Shown here one piece after another: positions 1 through 9,496 of a stretch of 64,000 nt of DNA. Every line of letters begins with the position of its first letter. Position 1 is the stretch's first letter. The stretch is from Podospora comata (lineage: Eukaryota; Ascomycota; Sordariomycetes; Sordariales; Podosporaceae), in assembly GCA_017354895.1 (NCBI GenBank), contig CP071493.1, forward strand, positions 186,001 to 250,000, read 5' to 3'. The notes under the pieces are model-generated. The model made no database searches, was not told where the DNA came from, and was given only the letters and a program-made list of their open reading frames with translations. A program made the translations under genes and the position numbers.

Positions 1-333
1 AAGACAGGACCGGTCTGCTTTCTCTCCCCCTTGCGGGATATCCGAATAATCCGACTGGACTCGTCTCGAAAGATCACCTCATTCAGGTCTCGGTAGCCGG
101 GACACGGAAGACCGGACTTGTGACATCTCGTACACTCCGGTTTGCGCTGATCACACTACAATCACCATGTGTTAGCTTCTCCTGCATATACGCAACGTGG
201 GACGACAGCACAACAGAAATGCAGCATGGGAGGGTTGAACTGATGACAAATGACATAGGTATCGAATATGTACCTTGATCTTTCGCTGCCGGCAGCGCTG
301 GCAGCCTTTGCTCACAACACCGTAATAAACCAT
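1..333 (-). CDS. Zn(II)2Cys6 transcription factor, N-terminal part (runs off left edge)
   Basis: N-terminus of a fungal binuclear zinc-cluster regulator. Exon 1 is 333-274 (20 codons beginning MVYYGVVSKGC). A phase-0 intron, 273-156 (118 nt), has donor GTACAT and acceptor GTAG. Exon 2 runs from 155 past position 1. The spliced spacing is C11-x2-C14-x6-C21-x6-C28-x2-C31-x6-C38, the Zn2Cys6 DNA-binding pattern, with the intron splitting it before C21. The cluster is followed by PGYRDLNEVIFRDES, typical of one large family of these regulators. The remainder, including any regulatory domain, lies outside the window, so targets cannot be inferred. The ATG at 333 is preferred over the upstream open frame because regulators of this type start a few residues before the cluster. 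It is transcribed away from the methyltransferase gene at 864. Confidence 0.85.
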
Positions 334-863
334 GGTTGATAGCTGAAGTCTCTGGGCGAGTGAGAGAGAACTAGAAACAAAAAAAGAAGACCCAGGGTCC
401 ATGGGGAAAGTTTTTGTTGTTCCTTGCTTGCGTCAACATCGAGCGCAGCCACAGCCTCTTAACCCCTATCTCACCTGCCTGTGGATCCTTACCGTCCCCC
501 CCTGCAGTCATACTTACACCGCAGTCTTACCACCAAAGCGGACTAGCGCGGCCTTGTTTTTTCACTCATTTCATTGGCTGTTTCGCTTCATCAATCTTTG
601 GATATGAAACTTCATAGGGTTGTGGGTCTGGCGATCTTCAACCACCAACCGCGTACACATTCCATGGAGCCGGAGGTGGAAGCTATCTCGATATTGAAAC
701 CAGGTAAATATAAGGACAATAAGATGTTGCCTCTAGGAGTGTTGAGATGTGGGCAGAAAGCCATAGACACAGCTGTTCGCTCGTCGTGCCTATTACCAAT
801 TGAGTCCTTTAGGCAATTCCGCCTTTTGCAACAGCCCCTTTCCATCATAACAACCAAGCCACC
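334..863. promoter_or_regulatory. Shared divergent intergenic region, regulator/methyltransferase
   Basis: A 530 bp gap between the start codons of the Zn2Cys6 regulator (minus strand) and the methyltransferase (plus strand) must hold both promoters and leaders. No convincing TATA box, inverted CGG motif or other operator was picked out by eye. Short open frames here are not protein-like. Confidence 0.5.
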
Positions 864-1793
864 ATGCCTCACCAGGAAGCTGAACAGACCTTCCGGTCCT
901 ACGGCAAGGAAGACAGCGAACACTACACCAAACACCGGCCAAACTACCACCCTTCCCTCTACAAAGCCATCCTCAACCACCACACCTACACCGGCGGCAA
1001 GCTCGACACCCTCCTCGACGTAGGCTGCGGCCCCGGCTCCCACGCCGTCCGTACACTCGCCACCCATTTTGCTCATGCCATCGGCATCGACCCCGGCGAA
1101 GGCATGATCACAGCCGCCAAAAACCTCCTCACCACCGACCCCATCTTCACCAAAACATCCGAGTCGATCGACTTCCAGGTCGGCTCTGCCGAGCAACTTG
1201 AGAAAATCACCCCCAAAAACAGCGTCGACCTCATCACCGCCTCCCACGCCGCCCACTGGTTCGACATGCCCCTGTTTTGGAAGTCGGCCGCCAACGTCCT
1301 CAAGCCAGGCGGCAGCGTGGCCATCTGGGCAAGCGGTGAGATCCGCATCAACCCCAACATCCCCGCCGGCCGGGCCATCCAGCAGACCATCGACCTCTTC
1401 TGGGACCGCCACTTCAAGGACTTTGTCGTCCCCGGCAACGAGATGATCAAGCACAGCTACGCTGACCTTCTCCTCCCCTGGACCCTCCCCGAGCCGATCG
1501 ACGACTTTGAGAAGGACACGTTTTACCGGAGGGAGTGGAGTCCCAGCGAGAGCTTCTTTGATGTGGAGAACTCCGAGGTGAGTCTGAACAAGTGGGAGAA
1601 GATTATGAGCACCGGTACGCCGGTGACGCGCTGGCGGGAGGTTCATCCCGATGATGCCGGGACGGAGAGGGACCCGTTGAGGAAGTGCAGGAGGGAGATT
1701 GAGAGGCTGCTGCATGAGGCCGGTGTTGAGAAGGGGAAGGAGACGGTCAAGGGGTACACCAAGGGGGTTTTGTTGATGGTGAAGAGAAAGTAG
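864..1793 (+). CDS. SAM-dependent class I methyltransferase
   Basis: Intronless 309-residue protein. Rossmann-type methyltransferase motif I (LLDVGCGPGSH) lies at residues 50-60. The acidic residue at the end of strand 2, expected to bind the ribose of S-adenosylmethionine, is D76 in AIGIDPGEGM. Motif IV/post-I elements follow (SVDLITASHAAHW, then NVLKPGGSVAIW). The start context CACCATGCC is good and the length is normal for fungal trans-aconitate methyltransferase-like/UbiE-like proteins. These act on small carboxylates or metabolites in the cytosol; the substrate cannot be read from sequence. It is divergent from a Zn2Cys6 regulator, an arrangement often seen for a regulator and its target, but that link is inference. 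A long minus-strand open frame over this gene is a shadow. Confidence 0.9.
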   Translation: MPHQEAEQTFRSYGKEDSEHYTKHRPNYHPSLYKAILNHHTYTGGKLDTLLDVGCGPGSHAVRTLATHFAHAIGIDPGEGMITAAKNLLTTDPIFTKTSESIDFQVGSAEQLEKITPKNSVDLITASHAAHWFDMPLFWKSAANVLKPGGSVAIWASGEIRINPNIPAGRAIQQTIDLFWDRHFKDFVVPGNEMIKHSYADLLLPWTLPEPIDDFEKDTFYRREWSPSESFFDVENSEVSLNKWEKIMSTGTPVTRWREVHPDDAGTERDPLRKCRREIERLLHEAGVEKGKETVKGYTKGVLLMVKRK

Positions 1794-2062
1794 GTTACGA
1801 GGCGCTTCATGTTCTTGATATCAACTATCATGGCTTGACTAGATTAGACTTGCGTAGTACGGACTGTTAGAGACAAAGACTGGTTAGACACTCACAGAAT
1901 GATGGAAGCTCGATACGAATACGCTGTGCAAGACTGACAAAAGAAAGAGATTATGTGTGGTGTGGGTAAGTACAGATAACAAGAAAGAAACAGCTTTGTC
2001 ACAGCTGGGTATTGATTTTGGACCCCGTCGAATCCCCCAAAAAGACACCCCTAGATCACCAC

Positions 2063-3312
2063 TCAGTAATTCCTGTACCCCAGAGCTCCCTCCAAATCCA
2101 ATCCCCTGACCGCATCCTCCAAAGCATCCAGCTCATCCAGTCTTGCGACAGACTTGCGCGCATCACACTCGTGAGTGTCAAAGTACCCACCCCCGTTTCT
2201 CAACACCGGCTCAGGGGAAGCCTCGGGGGTCAACGGACCACGGCCTCCCCGTCCATTACCATTCACATAACCATTCCCATTCGGCTTGGCAGCGACGCCG
2301 TTGCACACATTCCAGAGATCACCGCACACAGCCGAACCTCGAGAGTGGCTCGGGCTGGTAAAGACACCCTCCACAGCGCTGACAACAAAAAGGAAGCTGA
2401 TACCAGCAAACGGCCTCTCCGGGCGAGGCCAAACGAGCTTGTTCTTGGTGAGGGTCTTGACCAGCTCTCCGAGTAAGAACGAGTCGCAGTGGTACTTGTT
2501 GCAGCCCGCCTTGCCAGCCACTAGCTTCTCGAGCGTCGAGGTCACAATCTCGATGGCGGATGACACGAGAAGTTGGCGTTGCTCGTCGATGTGTTCTTGT
2601 TTGTGTTAGCTTTTGGTGAACAGCCTATTAGAAGAAACTTACTGATCAACTTGTCCCGGATGGGCAGCCCCAACGTCTTGATCGGCCCGTCACTCCCCAC
2701 AATGGCAGTCTTTGTCACTCCCCTGAGGACCTCTGCGTTTCTAAACACATAGCTGATGTACAACCACACGATCAGATCCCTGTTGTAGGCATCCGGGATC
2801 GTTTGCTCCAGCCGCGAGATCCATCTCTCCCCATACACCTCCACCGCGTCAAACAGCTGGAACTTGTCGACAAACAGCGCGATCTGGCCGAGGGTATCAA
2901 GATCAACCTCCTTTGGCACCTTTGACCCCTTGCCATGGAGCGCATTGAGAACAATGGCCACGGCCTTGCTGTCGAATTGCTCTTCGGGTGCCAGCTGCAG
3001 GTGGATGCGACCATCGGATTGCTTCGACTTTTGGCCGCCCGCATACTTGAGCTTGCTCTTGAAGATTTTGGACGCAAAGGACAGATGCTTGGAAGAGACC
3101 TTGATCCTCAGACCTGGGCGAGAAGCTGGCGGCGCGGCCGTGGTCGAGGTTGTTTTTTGCTGGGTAGGTGTTGTCACCTCCTCCCATGGCGCGAATGGCT
3201 CTGTCTGCGGGGGCACAATGACCAGCGCATCGGCGTCAGGGTCGACTTCGTAGAGGGGCGCCAAGCCTGCAAAGGGCGAGGCTACCACGACGACCTGGAG
3301 GGAGTCTGACAT
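2063..3312 (-). CDS. BTB/POZ-like fungal protein
   Basis: Two exons, 3312-2643 and 2595-2063, joined across a 47-nt intron (donor GTAAGT, internal CTAAC, acceptor AAG), give 400 residues. After a disordered, T/S/P-rich N-terminus, residues about 65-185 resemble the BTB-type fold common in fungal proteins of unknown role: a segment like RIKVSSKHLSFASKIFKSKL, then a hydrophobic strand (AVAIVLNALHG) and LDTLGQIALFVDKFQLFDAVEVYGERW. The second half is helical, then Gly/Asn-rich with an acidic C-terminus. BTB domains mediate protein-protein contacts, but no partner is suggested here. The ATG at 3312 opens the frame; the upstream continuation has no ATG. Family assignment is by pattern only. Confidence 0.75.
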
Positions 3313-4155
3313 TGTCTTGTCTGTCCTCTGAAGGGTGGTGTTTCCCGTACAATGATGGCAAAGCACGAACAAAACAAGAGAGAGAGGAACAGAAACCAAA
3401 AAAAAAAAAAAAAAACCAAGAAAGACACCCGTCCCAAATTTACCTCAATCTCATTTCCGATCTTCGGGTGGCAGGAAAGGACACACACCTGAAATCCCTC
3501 CCCCAAGACAGAGAGTTGTCCCGTGGTGGTGGTGGTGGTGGTGGTGTGGGTGATGTGCCATGCATCGCGTGCGGGGCACAATCGATCACGCAATCCCGCC
3601 CAATGGCCAGGCCTGGTTGGACATCCCGCGGGGGGAGGGTGTCAAAGAAAAGGTAAGCGATTCCCACGTTTTTTTTATTGTGTGTGCCAATGGAACAATT
3701 CTTGAGCACGGCTGGCCAATCCCGGGGCTCGATTCATAATTGCCGTCTTGGAAACGGCCGCTCGGCAGCTTTTCATGTCGAGGCTTGCTGTGGTGTTCAT
3801 TTTCATCACACAAAAATAGGTGCGTAAGTGGGCGAAAAGAGTATGGTAATGTTGTAATACATTAATATGTTAATGTGTTATTGTGTACATGTGATAATAG
3901 GGTGATGTGCTAATGTGGTAAAGGGATAATTTGTGAAAGGTGAAAGGGAGCATCAAAACACATGTTGTATGTTTCCTTTCATCTTAGAAGCGTCTCGAGA
4001 TTTGCGGCCCCTTTACAGGAAAAAGGGGCAGTGTGGGTCATTCCCGTTGATCTCTCTCCACTTTGGTGTTGGCCGGGTGACCCTGCCTGTGTTGATGATG
4101 AGCACTGTCATGTCTGGCTTGAGGTACTGTTCAGGTGGCATTCCGTATCTCTTGT
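3313..4155. other. Intergenic region with simple repeats
   Basis: An 843 bp gap upstream of the BTB-like gene. It holds an A-tract near 3400-3415, a GGT trinucleotide run near 3522-3545 and the degenerate octamer array listed separately. Open frames crossing it are low-complexity and not credible as genes. It probably contains the promoter of the BTB-like gene on the left and the 3' region of the membrane-protein gene on the right. Confidence 0.6.
3843..3930. repeat. Degenerate octamer array, unit close to GTGNTAAT
   Basis: The stretch breaks cleanly into eleven 8-base units (atggtaat, gttgtaat, acattaat, atgttaat, gtgttatt, gtgtacat, gtgataat, agggtgat, gtgctaat, gtggtaaa, gggataat). Most end in TAAT, and the inferred consensus is GTGGTAAT. 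That is the reverse complement of the near-perfect ATTACCAC array at 56881-56976. It lies in a non-coding gap. Confidence 0.75.
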
Positions 4156-4740
4156 TCAAACATCCAGCAGCCCGGGCTTGTATTTCGAGTACGCCGGTGG
4201 AGGCTCTGGAATAGCTGGTTCCGAGCCAGCTGTTGTTTCTGGCGAAGAAGCAGCCACGCCAGGAGAAGAAGCATTTCCGTTCATCTCTGACGATTGCACA
4301 GGCGATGCTCCTCGTCTGGGCAGCGGAGTCGTGATATCCAACAAACCCAGATTCCTCGGCCTGTCCCCTCCACTCCCAGTCTCCCCCTCAGATTTCACTC
4401 CCGGTCCCGTTGACACTCCTGAAGCCGGACTAACGGGGCCAATCCTCGCAGAAACCCTCGGTCCGCTCATCTCCCCTGCCCCCAACCGCGCGGCCTGACC
4501 CCGTAGTCTCATGTTCAAAATCTCCTCCTCCGCCTTCCTCTCCTCCTTTCTCTTCTTCTTCTTCAGCTCCTGCCTCCAATACAGTATGGTCAAGCCAACA
4601 ATAAGCGGAACCGCAATGCCCACTCCCAATCCGATCGCAAGCGGGTTGACCCTGCCGTTATTGAAATATTTGCGGGGATGGAGGTTTGGTGTTTCCAGTG
4701 GGATGATGGAATCCAGGCGTTGGGCTAAAAGCGGGGCCAT
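4156..4740 (-). CDS. Single-pass membrane protein with C-terminal PPAY motif
   Basis: Unrecognised 194-residue protein, intronless. A short N-terminus precedes one hydrophobic segment at about residues 33-53 (LAIGLGVGIAVPLIVGLTILYW). A strongly basic, then acidic juxtamembrane stretch follows (KKKKRKEERKAEEE). The remaining 120 residues are disordered and Ser/Pro/Gly-rich. The positive-inside rule puts the long tail in the cytosol. Near the C-terminus, residues 181-184 read PPAY, the class I ligand for WW domains such as those of Rsp5/NEDD4 ubiquitin ligases. It may therefore be a membrane adaptor or a target of ubiquitin-dependent sorting (inference). A smaller protein of similar layout lies at 5334-5621. 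Confidence 0.7.
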   Translation of the reverse strand: MAPLLAQRLDSIIPLETPNLHPRKYFNNGRVNPLAIGLGVGIAVPLIVGLTILYWRQELKKKKRKEERKAEEEILNMRLRGQAARLGAGEMSGPRVSARIGPVSPASGVSTGPGVKSEGETGSGGDRPRNLGLLDITTPLPRRGASPVQSSEMNGNASSPGVAASSPETTAGSEPAIPEPPPAYSKYKPGLLDV

Positions 4741-5333
4741 GGTGTCGTCGTTACGCCTGTGACCCTGTGAATGGTGATAGCGCCGAGATATGGAACACAG
4801 TGGTGTTTGTAGATAGCTGGGGGCCGATGGATATATCTAGGTACTTTCTTCCGTGATTCGGCCGTGGGAAACAGCCTTCAAGTCAACCTGATGTGAGGCT
4901 AAGGGCCCTAGACTGGGGCGCTGCGCTGCGCCAAGGCGACGGTATCGTGATGTTGGCAAAAAGATTCAACACCTGATCAAAGAAAACTGTGCATGTTTAA
5001 ATAGTTGAGCTGTTTCCTGTCGAATCGTCTTCATAGCTCAAAGATAGTGCTTTCTGAGAGCCGACAGGTGGTTTGATACTCTGTCGGCAGACTCTTGCCA
5101 TGGTGAGGAATATCGACAAGACGGGAAGGCTCTTGGCGTTGGGGCTTTGGTTGGAAGAGTTCCTTTCATGTGATCCCGACCCTCTCTGTATTCCAGACTC
5201 GATGGAAGCTTCCATTCATTATAATCCCTTCCAAAATCCGTCCCCAAAACCTCCTCCAAAACAGTGAACTAAAACCAAACCCCCACAACTATCCCCCATG
5301 CCCATCTCCCAAAACCACGACCAACCTCACCCC
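4741..5333. other. Intergenic, no gene seen
   Basis: 593 bp between two small minus-strand membrane-protein genes. It should carry the promoter of the upstream-facing gene that starts at 4740. Only short, non-protein-like open frames are present. Confidence 0.55.
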
Positions 5334-5621
5334 CTACCCAGTCTTTGTTCCTTCATAACCCTCCCCAAAAGTCTCCTTCTCCGCCCGCAACCTATTCCTC
5401 TCCAACCTCTCCTCCTCCAACCTCGCCATCTCCTCGGCGTCAATCTCCCTCGTCCCCCTCCTAAACCTGTCCCTGACAAACAAAAACCACACAGTGACCG
5501 AAATGATGGCCAGCACCAGCACCGTAACCCCAACCGCGATGCCTGTAACGACAGGCCTCGAGATGTCGCCCGGTTGCGCGATTCTTGCGCTTCGAGCAAG
5601 GAGGAGCGTTGTTGGGCTCAT
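5334..5621 (-). CDS. Small single-pass membrane protein
   Basis: Unrecognised 95-residue protein from a true ATG at 5621. Residues about 25-47 form one membrane helix (VTGIAVGVTVLVLAIISVTVWFLF). It is followed at once by basic residues (RDRFRRGTR) and a charged helix rich in Glu/Arg (EEMARLEEERLERNRLRAEKE). The layout (short N-terminus, one helix, basic then charged cytosolic segment) matches the first part of the 194-residue protein at 4156-4740. The two could be diverged duplicates, but the sequences are too short to claim homology by eye. Confidence 0.55.
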   Translation of the reverse strand: MSPTTLLLARSARIAQPGDISRPVVTGIAVGVTVLVLAIISVTVWFLFVRDRFRRGTREIDAEEMARLEEERLERNRLRAEKETFGEGYEGTKTG

Positions 5622-6018
5622 GAACGGATGCGTTGTCGTGGAATGCTATTTTGGCGCGTAGTGGGATGTGTCTGGAGTGATGGAATTGTCCATGACAACA
5701 TGTCAAGACTGTCAAGGTCGGGGTCTTCTTTTGTGCAGCTCCCTCCCTTTCCCCCTTCACGTTGCATCCAAGAAAACCCATCCCCAACGGCGTTAGCCCA
5801 AGCCAAGCATCGTCAACTCTTGCCCAAACGACAACAAGCTCGCTCGCTTAACCCCAAAACCCCGGACGCAGCTCGCACAGATCACCCTCTTTGTCAACCT
5901 CCCTCTTCTTGGCGCACTGAACATGTCAAGTCATCTTCGTCTTCATTAAAGTGTACTAAAATATTCTGGTATGTATATCGTGTCATATCTCGTTCATTCC
6001 CCCTTTTTCCTCCTCCCC
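5622..6018. other. Intergenic, no gene seen
   Basis: 397 bp between the small membrane-protein gene and the 3' end of the alcohol dehydrogenase gene. It should hold the promoter of the former and the terminator of the latter. No further signal was recognised. Confidence 0.5.
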
Positions 6019-7250
6019 TCACCACTTGAGAACAGCCTTGATGGCGCTACCAGTCTTGCTGTCCTCAATGGCCTTCTCGTAGTCCTTGAAGTCGTAGTAC
6101 TTGATGAACCTGTCGAGCGGGAAGTTGCCCTTTTGATGCTGCTCGATGAGATAGGGCACAAACTGGGTAACGTCATGTCAGTCAACGCCCAAAGCAAAGG
6201 AAAAAAGGGGGAAACTGACCTCCTTGGGCAAGCTGTCACCCTCACAGCACCCGACGTACTCCTTGCCATAGGTCAAGTGGTCCATGATGTCAACAGCAAC
6301 GTTGTTGCCAGGACCGGGAGCACCCACAGTGGAAGCTCTGCCGAGAGTACCCAGAGAGTCAATCATGGTCTTAATCACAGACGGCACACCAGTGGCATCA
6401 ACGGCGTAGTCGCAGCCGTTCGACTGGCAGATATCCCGAATCTGCTGCACGACATCCTTGGCGTTACCAAGCACACCGTGAGTGGCGCCCAGCTCCTTGG
6501 CCAAGTCAAGCCTCGACTGCTGCAGGTCAACAGCGATGACGATTCTCGCCTTTCTGATCTTGGCAGCAGCCATGACCGCAGCCATGCCGACCGACCCAAC
6601 ACCAAACACAGCAACAGTGCTGCCCTCCTTGACGTTGAGAGAGTTCAACACGGCGCCGGCGCCAGTCTGCATGCCGCAGCCCAACGGGGCATAGAGGGCA
6701 AGGTCTGTCTCAGCAGGGACCCTGACCACAGATGACCGGTGGACAAGAGAGTGTCTGGCGAAGGAAGACTGTCCAAAGAATGTGCTGTAAATGGGCTCAC
6801 CGCCGGGCTTGGTGAGCATGGCAGAGGAGCCATCTGGGCGGGCGCCGCCAAAATTGCGGTCGTTGAAGGTGTGGCAGTAGGCCGGGTGGCCGGATGTGCA
6901 AGCAGCACATGTCTCGCAGTGAGTAAAAGAGAGGAGGACTTTGTCACCGGGCTGGACATGGGAGACAGCGGAACCAGTCTGGACGACGACACCACCACCT
7001 GTGAACAACAATGGTTAGACGGTTCCCAACAAACTGGCGCGTAGGGACAGAACCAACCCTCATGACCAAGAACAGCGTTGGGGCGGCATGGCAAGATGCC
7101 AACGGCGCATGACAGATCGGTGTGGCAGAGACCGGAGGCCTGGATCTCTACGAGAACCTCATCGGCCTGGAGGGCATCGAGGTAGACTTCGCGAAGCTCA
7201 AACTTGCCGTTGAGCTCGGGGGCAACGAGGGCAGTGGTGGTGCGGGACAT
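6019..7250 (-). CDS. Zinc-dependent alcohol dehydrogenase (MDR family)
   Basis: Three exons, 7250-7058, 6998-6220 and 6162-6019, encode 371 residues, the usual length for this family. Catalytic zinc ligands are C42 (GLCHTD), H63 (GHE) and C172 (LGCGMQTG). Structural zinc ligands are C92, C95, C98 and C106 (CETCAAC then YC). The cofactor loop GVGSVG is at 197-202, and D222 at the end of the next strand points to NAD rather than NADP. The intron between 7057 and 6999 splits the GHEG motif; the intron at 6219-6163 has a weaker GTCAGT donor. Fungal relatives oxidise aryl, benzyl or long-chain alcohols, interconverting alcohol and aldehyde in the cytosol; the substrate is unknown. The nearest genes on the right are a P450 and a regulator. 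Confidence 0.92.
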
Positions 7251-9496
7251 GTTGGCTAGCTGGCTTGTGGATGTGATGGTAGATCTGTATGGGGTATCGC
7301 TATCTCTCTCTTGCAAAGGGAAGGACGGGGTGGATGAGATGAACAGTAGTTGACTGGATTTCCCGCTTTGGGACCGGGCGAGTAGACATTATCGAGTGGG
7401 TAGCCCCATCTCGGTCGGCTTCAGTTCGCGCCCAGGGTCGTCGATGGCATCCCCCCTTCCCCCGCATAAACCGCCAAACCCACCCCCCTCTTTCAGTCGT
7501 GTTCATCCCAACCCCATGCTGTGCCCGACGAGCTGCTCGGCAAGTGTCGCAATCCGGCAAGGGGTCCGCTGTCTGTTTGGCTGGAAATTTCGGTGGGTCG
7601 GCGGCATCGTGTTCGCACCGCAGCTCTCGATTTTTTTCTGCTCAAAAATCCGCGGTCGGGGTGGTGGTGGGAGGAGGTTTGTTTTGGGGGCCACGAAATG
7701 GCTGGATGTGGCAGGGGGTCACGTTGGCCGGCTTGGGTTTATTGAACCGGCAGCTCGGGCCATCCGGCGCGAAATGACAGCCAAGTCACGGGACCACGAC
7801 CTTAAAGCGGATAAGGCACTCTGACACACACTAGCCGTTTGAAGTCTGGCACGCTAAATTAAAGAATATTTTGCATTGTGAGAGACATGGTTTGCTATCG
7901 TGGCGTGTATTCACTTCCGCCTTAAAGTCTAGATTTTTTGGTTGCACAAATGTCGGGACCCAGGCTGTGTGTCAACGCCTTGTTGCTTTGCTTGCTTGCC
8001 CACGTGTGTTGAGAAAACGATCTGGATATTCTGATTGGCGGTTATCAAAGCATCACAGACCACACGGCTCAACCAGACAACTGGAAGCACTAACCCAGGA
8101 ATCCGGAGAGAACCCCACGCGGCTCCATCGTTGACAGTTGGGAAATGGATGGCCACCGCCGCGCGGACACGGACGCCGGTCTTGGCCCGATATCCGCTCC
8201 TACCCGGCCGCCTGAACCGCAGGGTTGTGTCAAGAAAAAGTTATGATGAGCACCTGGTGATGATGTTATGCATAGTCTTGTCCGGCCTTGACAGCCCACG
8301 TGCCCGTCTCATCTTGAAGCATTTTCCCAGCTGCTTCCCTTCTCACCCCCCCGAAATAGCCACAAAACAAAATCGACGAAGCCTGAAAGAACGAGACCCG
8401 GTGGAGATGCCACGACCGCCCAGAAAGCAACAGAAGACGGGGCCGACGTGATCGCTCACTTTTTTCGGTCAGGTTTCCCTTCTGCTCCAATGGACCCCCG
8501 GCGATTACTGAGTGATGGAGCCCTACGTCACAAGGACTCGTCGAGAACCCAGCGCCCTGCATCTGCCGGCCTTTTAGCGCACCTGGCCGGGCGCGGCAAG
8601 CTGGGGAAGTTTGGGCCCCCCTGCCAACTCAATATCAACCATCGTCGGGGGTGAGTGGGAGGGCTGGACGGCGCACAACGGCAGGTAGGTGAGGCCTTTG
8701 TTGGTGATGAATGCCGAACACCGATTATTATTGATTTGTGAGTGAACACATTCGCTGAAGTGAGACGAGGGCTGGCCACGGCACACACTTGTCCACTTTG
8801 GTGTTGATGTTGTAGTCAGGAGAATGGATACTTGGAATAAACAGTGGTAATGATATTTGATTATCCAAGCTTGGAGATAGACAAACAAAGACAATGCTGT
8901 TAAAGTTCGGCTAATGTGAGGTTTCATAATAAATGTACCAACCATAACTTTGTACTCTTTTCTGTCGTGGTCAGATAAATTAAGAGCCCGAGAATGCTAG
9001 CCCCCTTCAAGCCTGTAAAGGTGAAGATTGAATTTTTGATGAACGCAAAGTCGGTTGTTGTCTTGTCATGTCATTTTCGAAAATATTATTAAAAAAAAAC
9101 AGAGTATATTTTCTCAAGTTGGGGTTACTCGGGAAAGACAACTTTTCCTATAACAAAAAAGAGGAAGCTACCGAATCAGTCACAAAACAAAATCATCACA
9201 GATGACAAGAAAAAAGGACATCACAGCACATGCAAAAGACCAAAAGTAATGGTAAAATGTCAATTCGTGATCGATGCCGCCCTTCGTAGACGCCCACGAC
9301 TCCGTTCCCTAACTATCAAACTTGACTAGGTATCCAAAAAGGGATGTCCAAAACCCATGCTCGCTTCCCTGACTGCGAAACATACCCTGATGATGATGAT
9401 GATGCTGATGATATGCTTGACTCCCCTGCCTGTTGTTCCCATACATGAAATAAAGAGGAAAAAAGAAAATGTTCATTATTGTACACGGCCAAGGCT
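7251..9496. other. Long intergenic region between dehydrogenase and P450 genes
   Basis: 2.2 kb without a credible gene. The left part must hold the dehydrogenase promoter. The right part (about 8800-9490) is AT-richer and probably includes the P450 3' untranslated region. A GAT/CTGAT-type short repeat lies near 9390-9415. Open frames of up to 142 codons lack protein-like composition and differ from frame to frame. Confidence 0.55.

Noticed and set aside
612-1715. 367-codon minus-strand open frame
   Set aside because: Antisense shadow of the methyltransferase; composition follows codon bias of the other strand.
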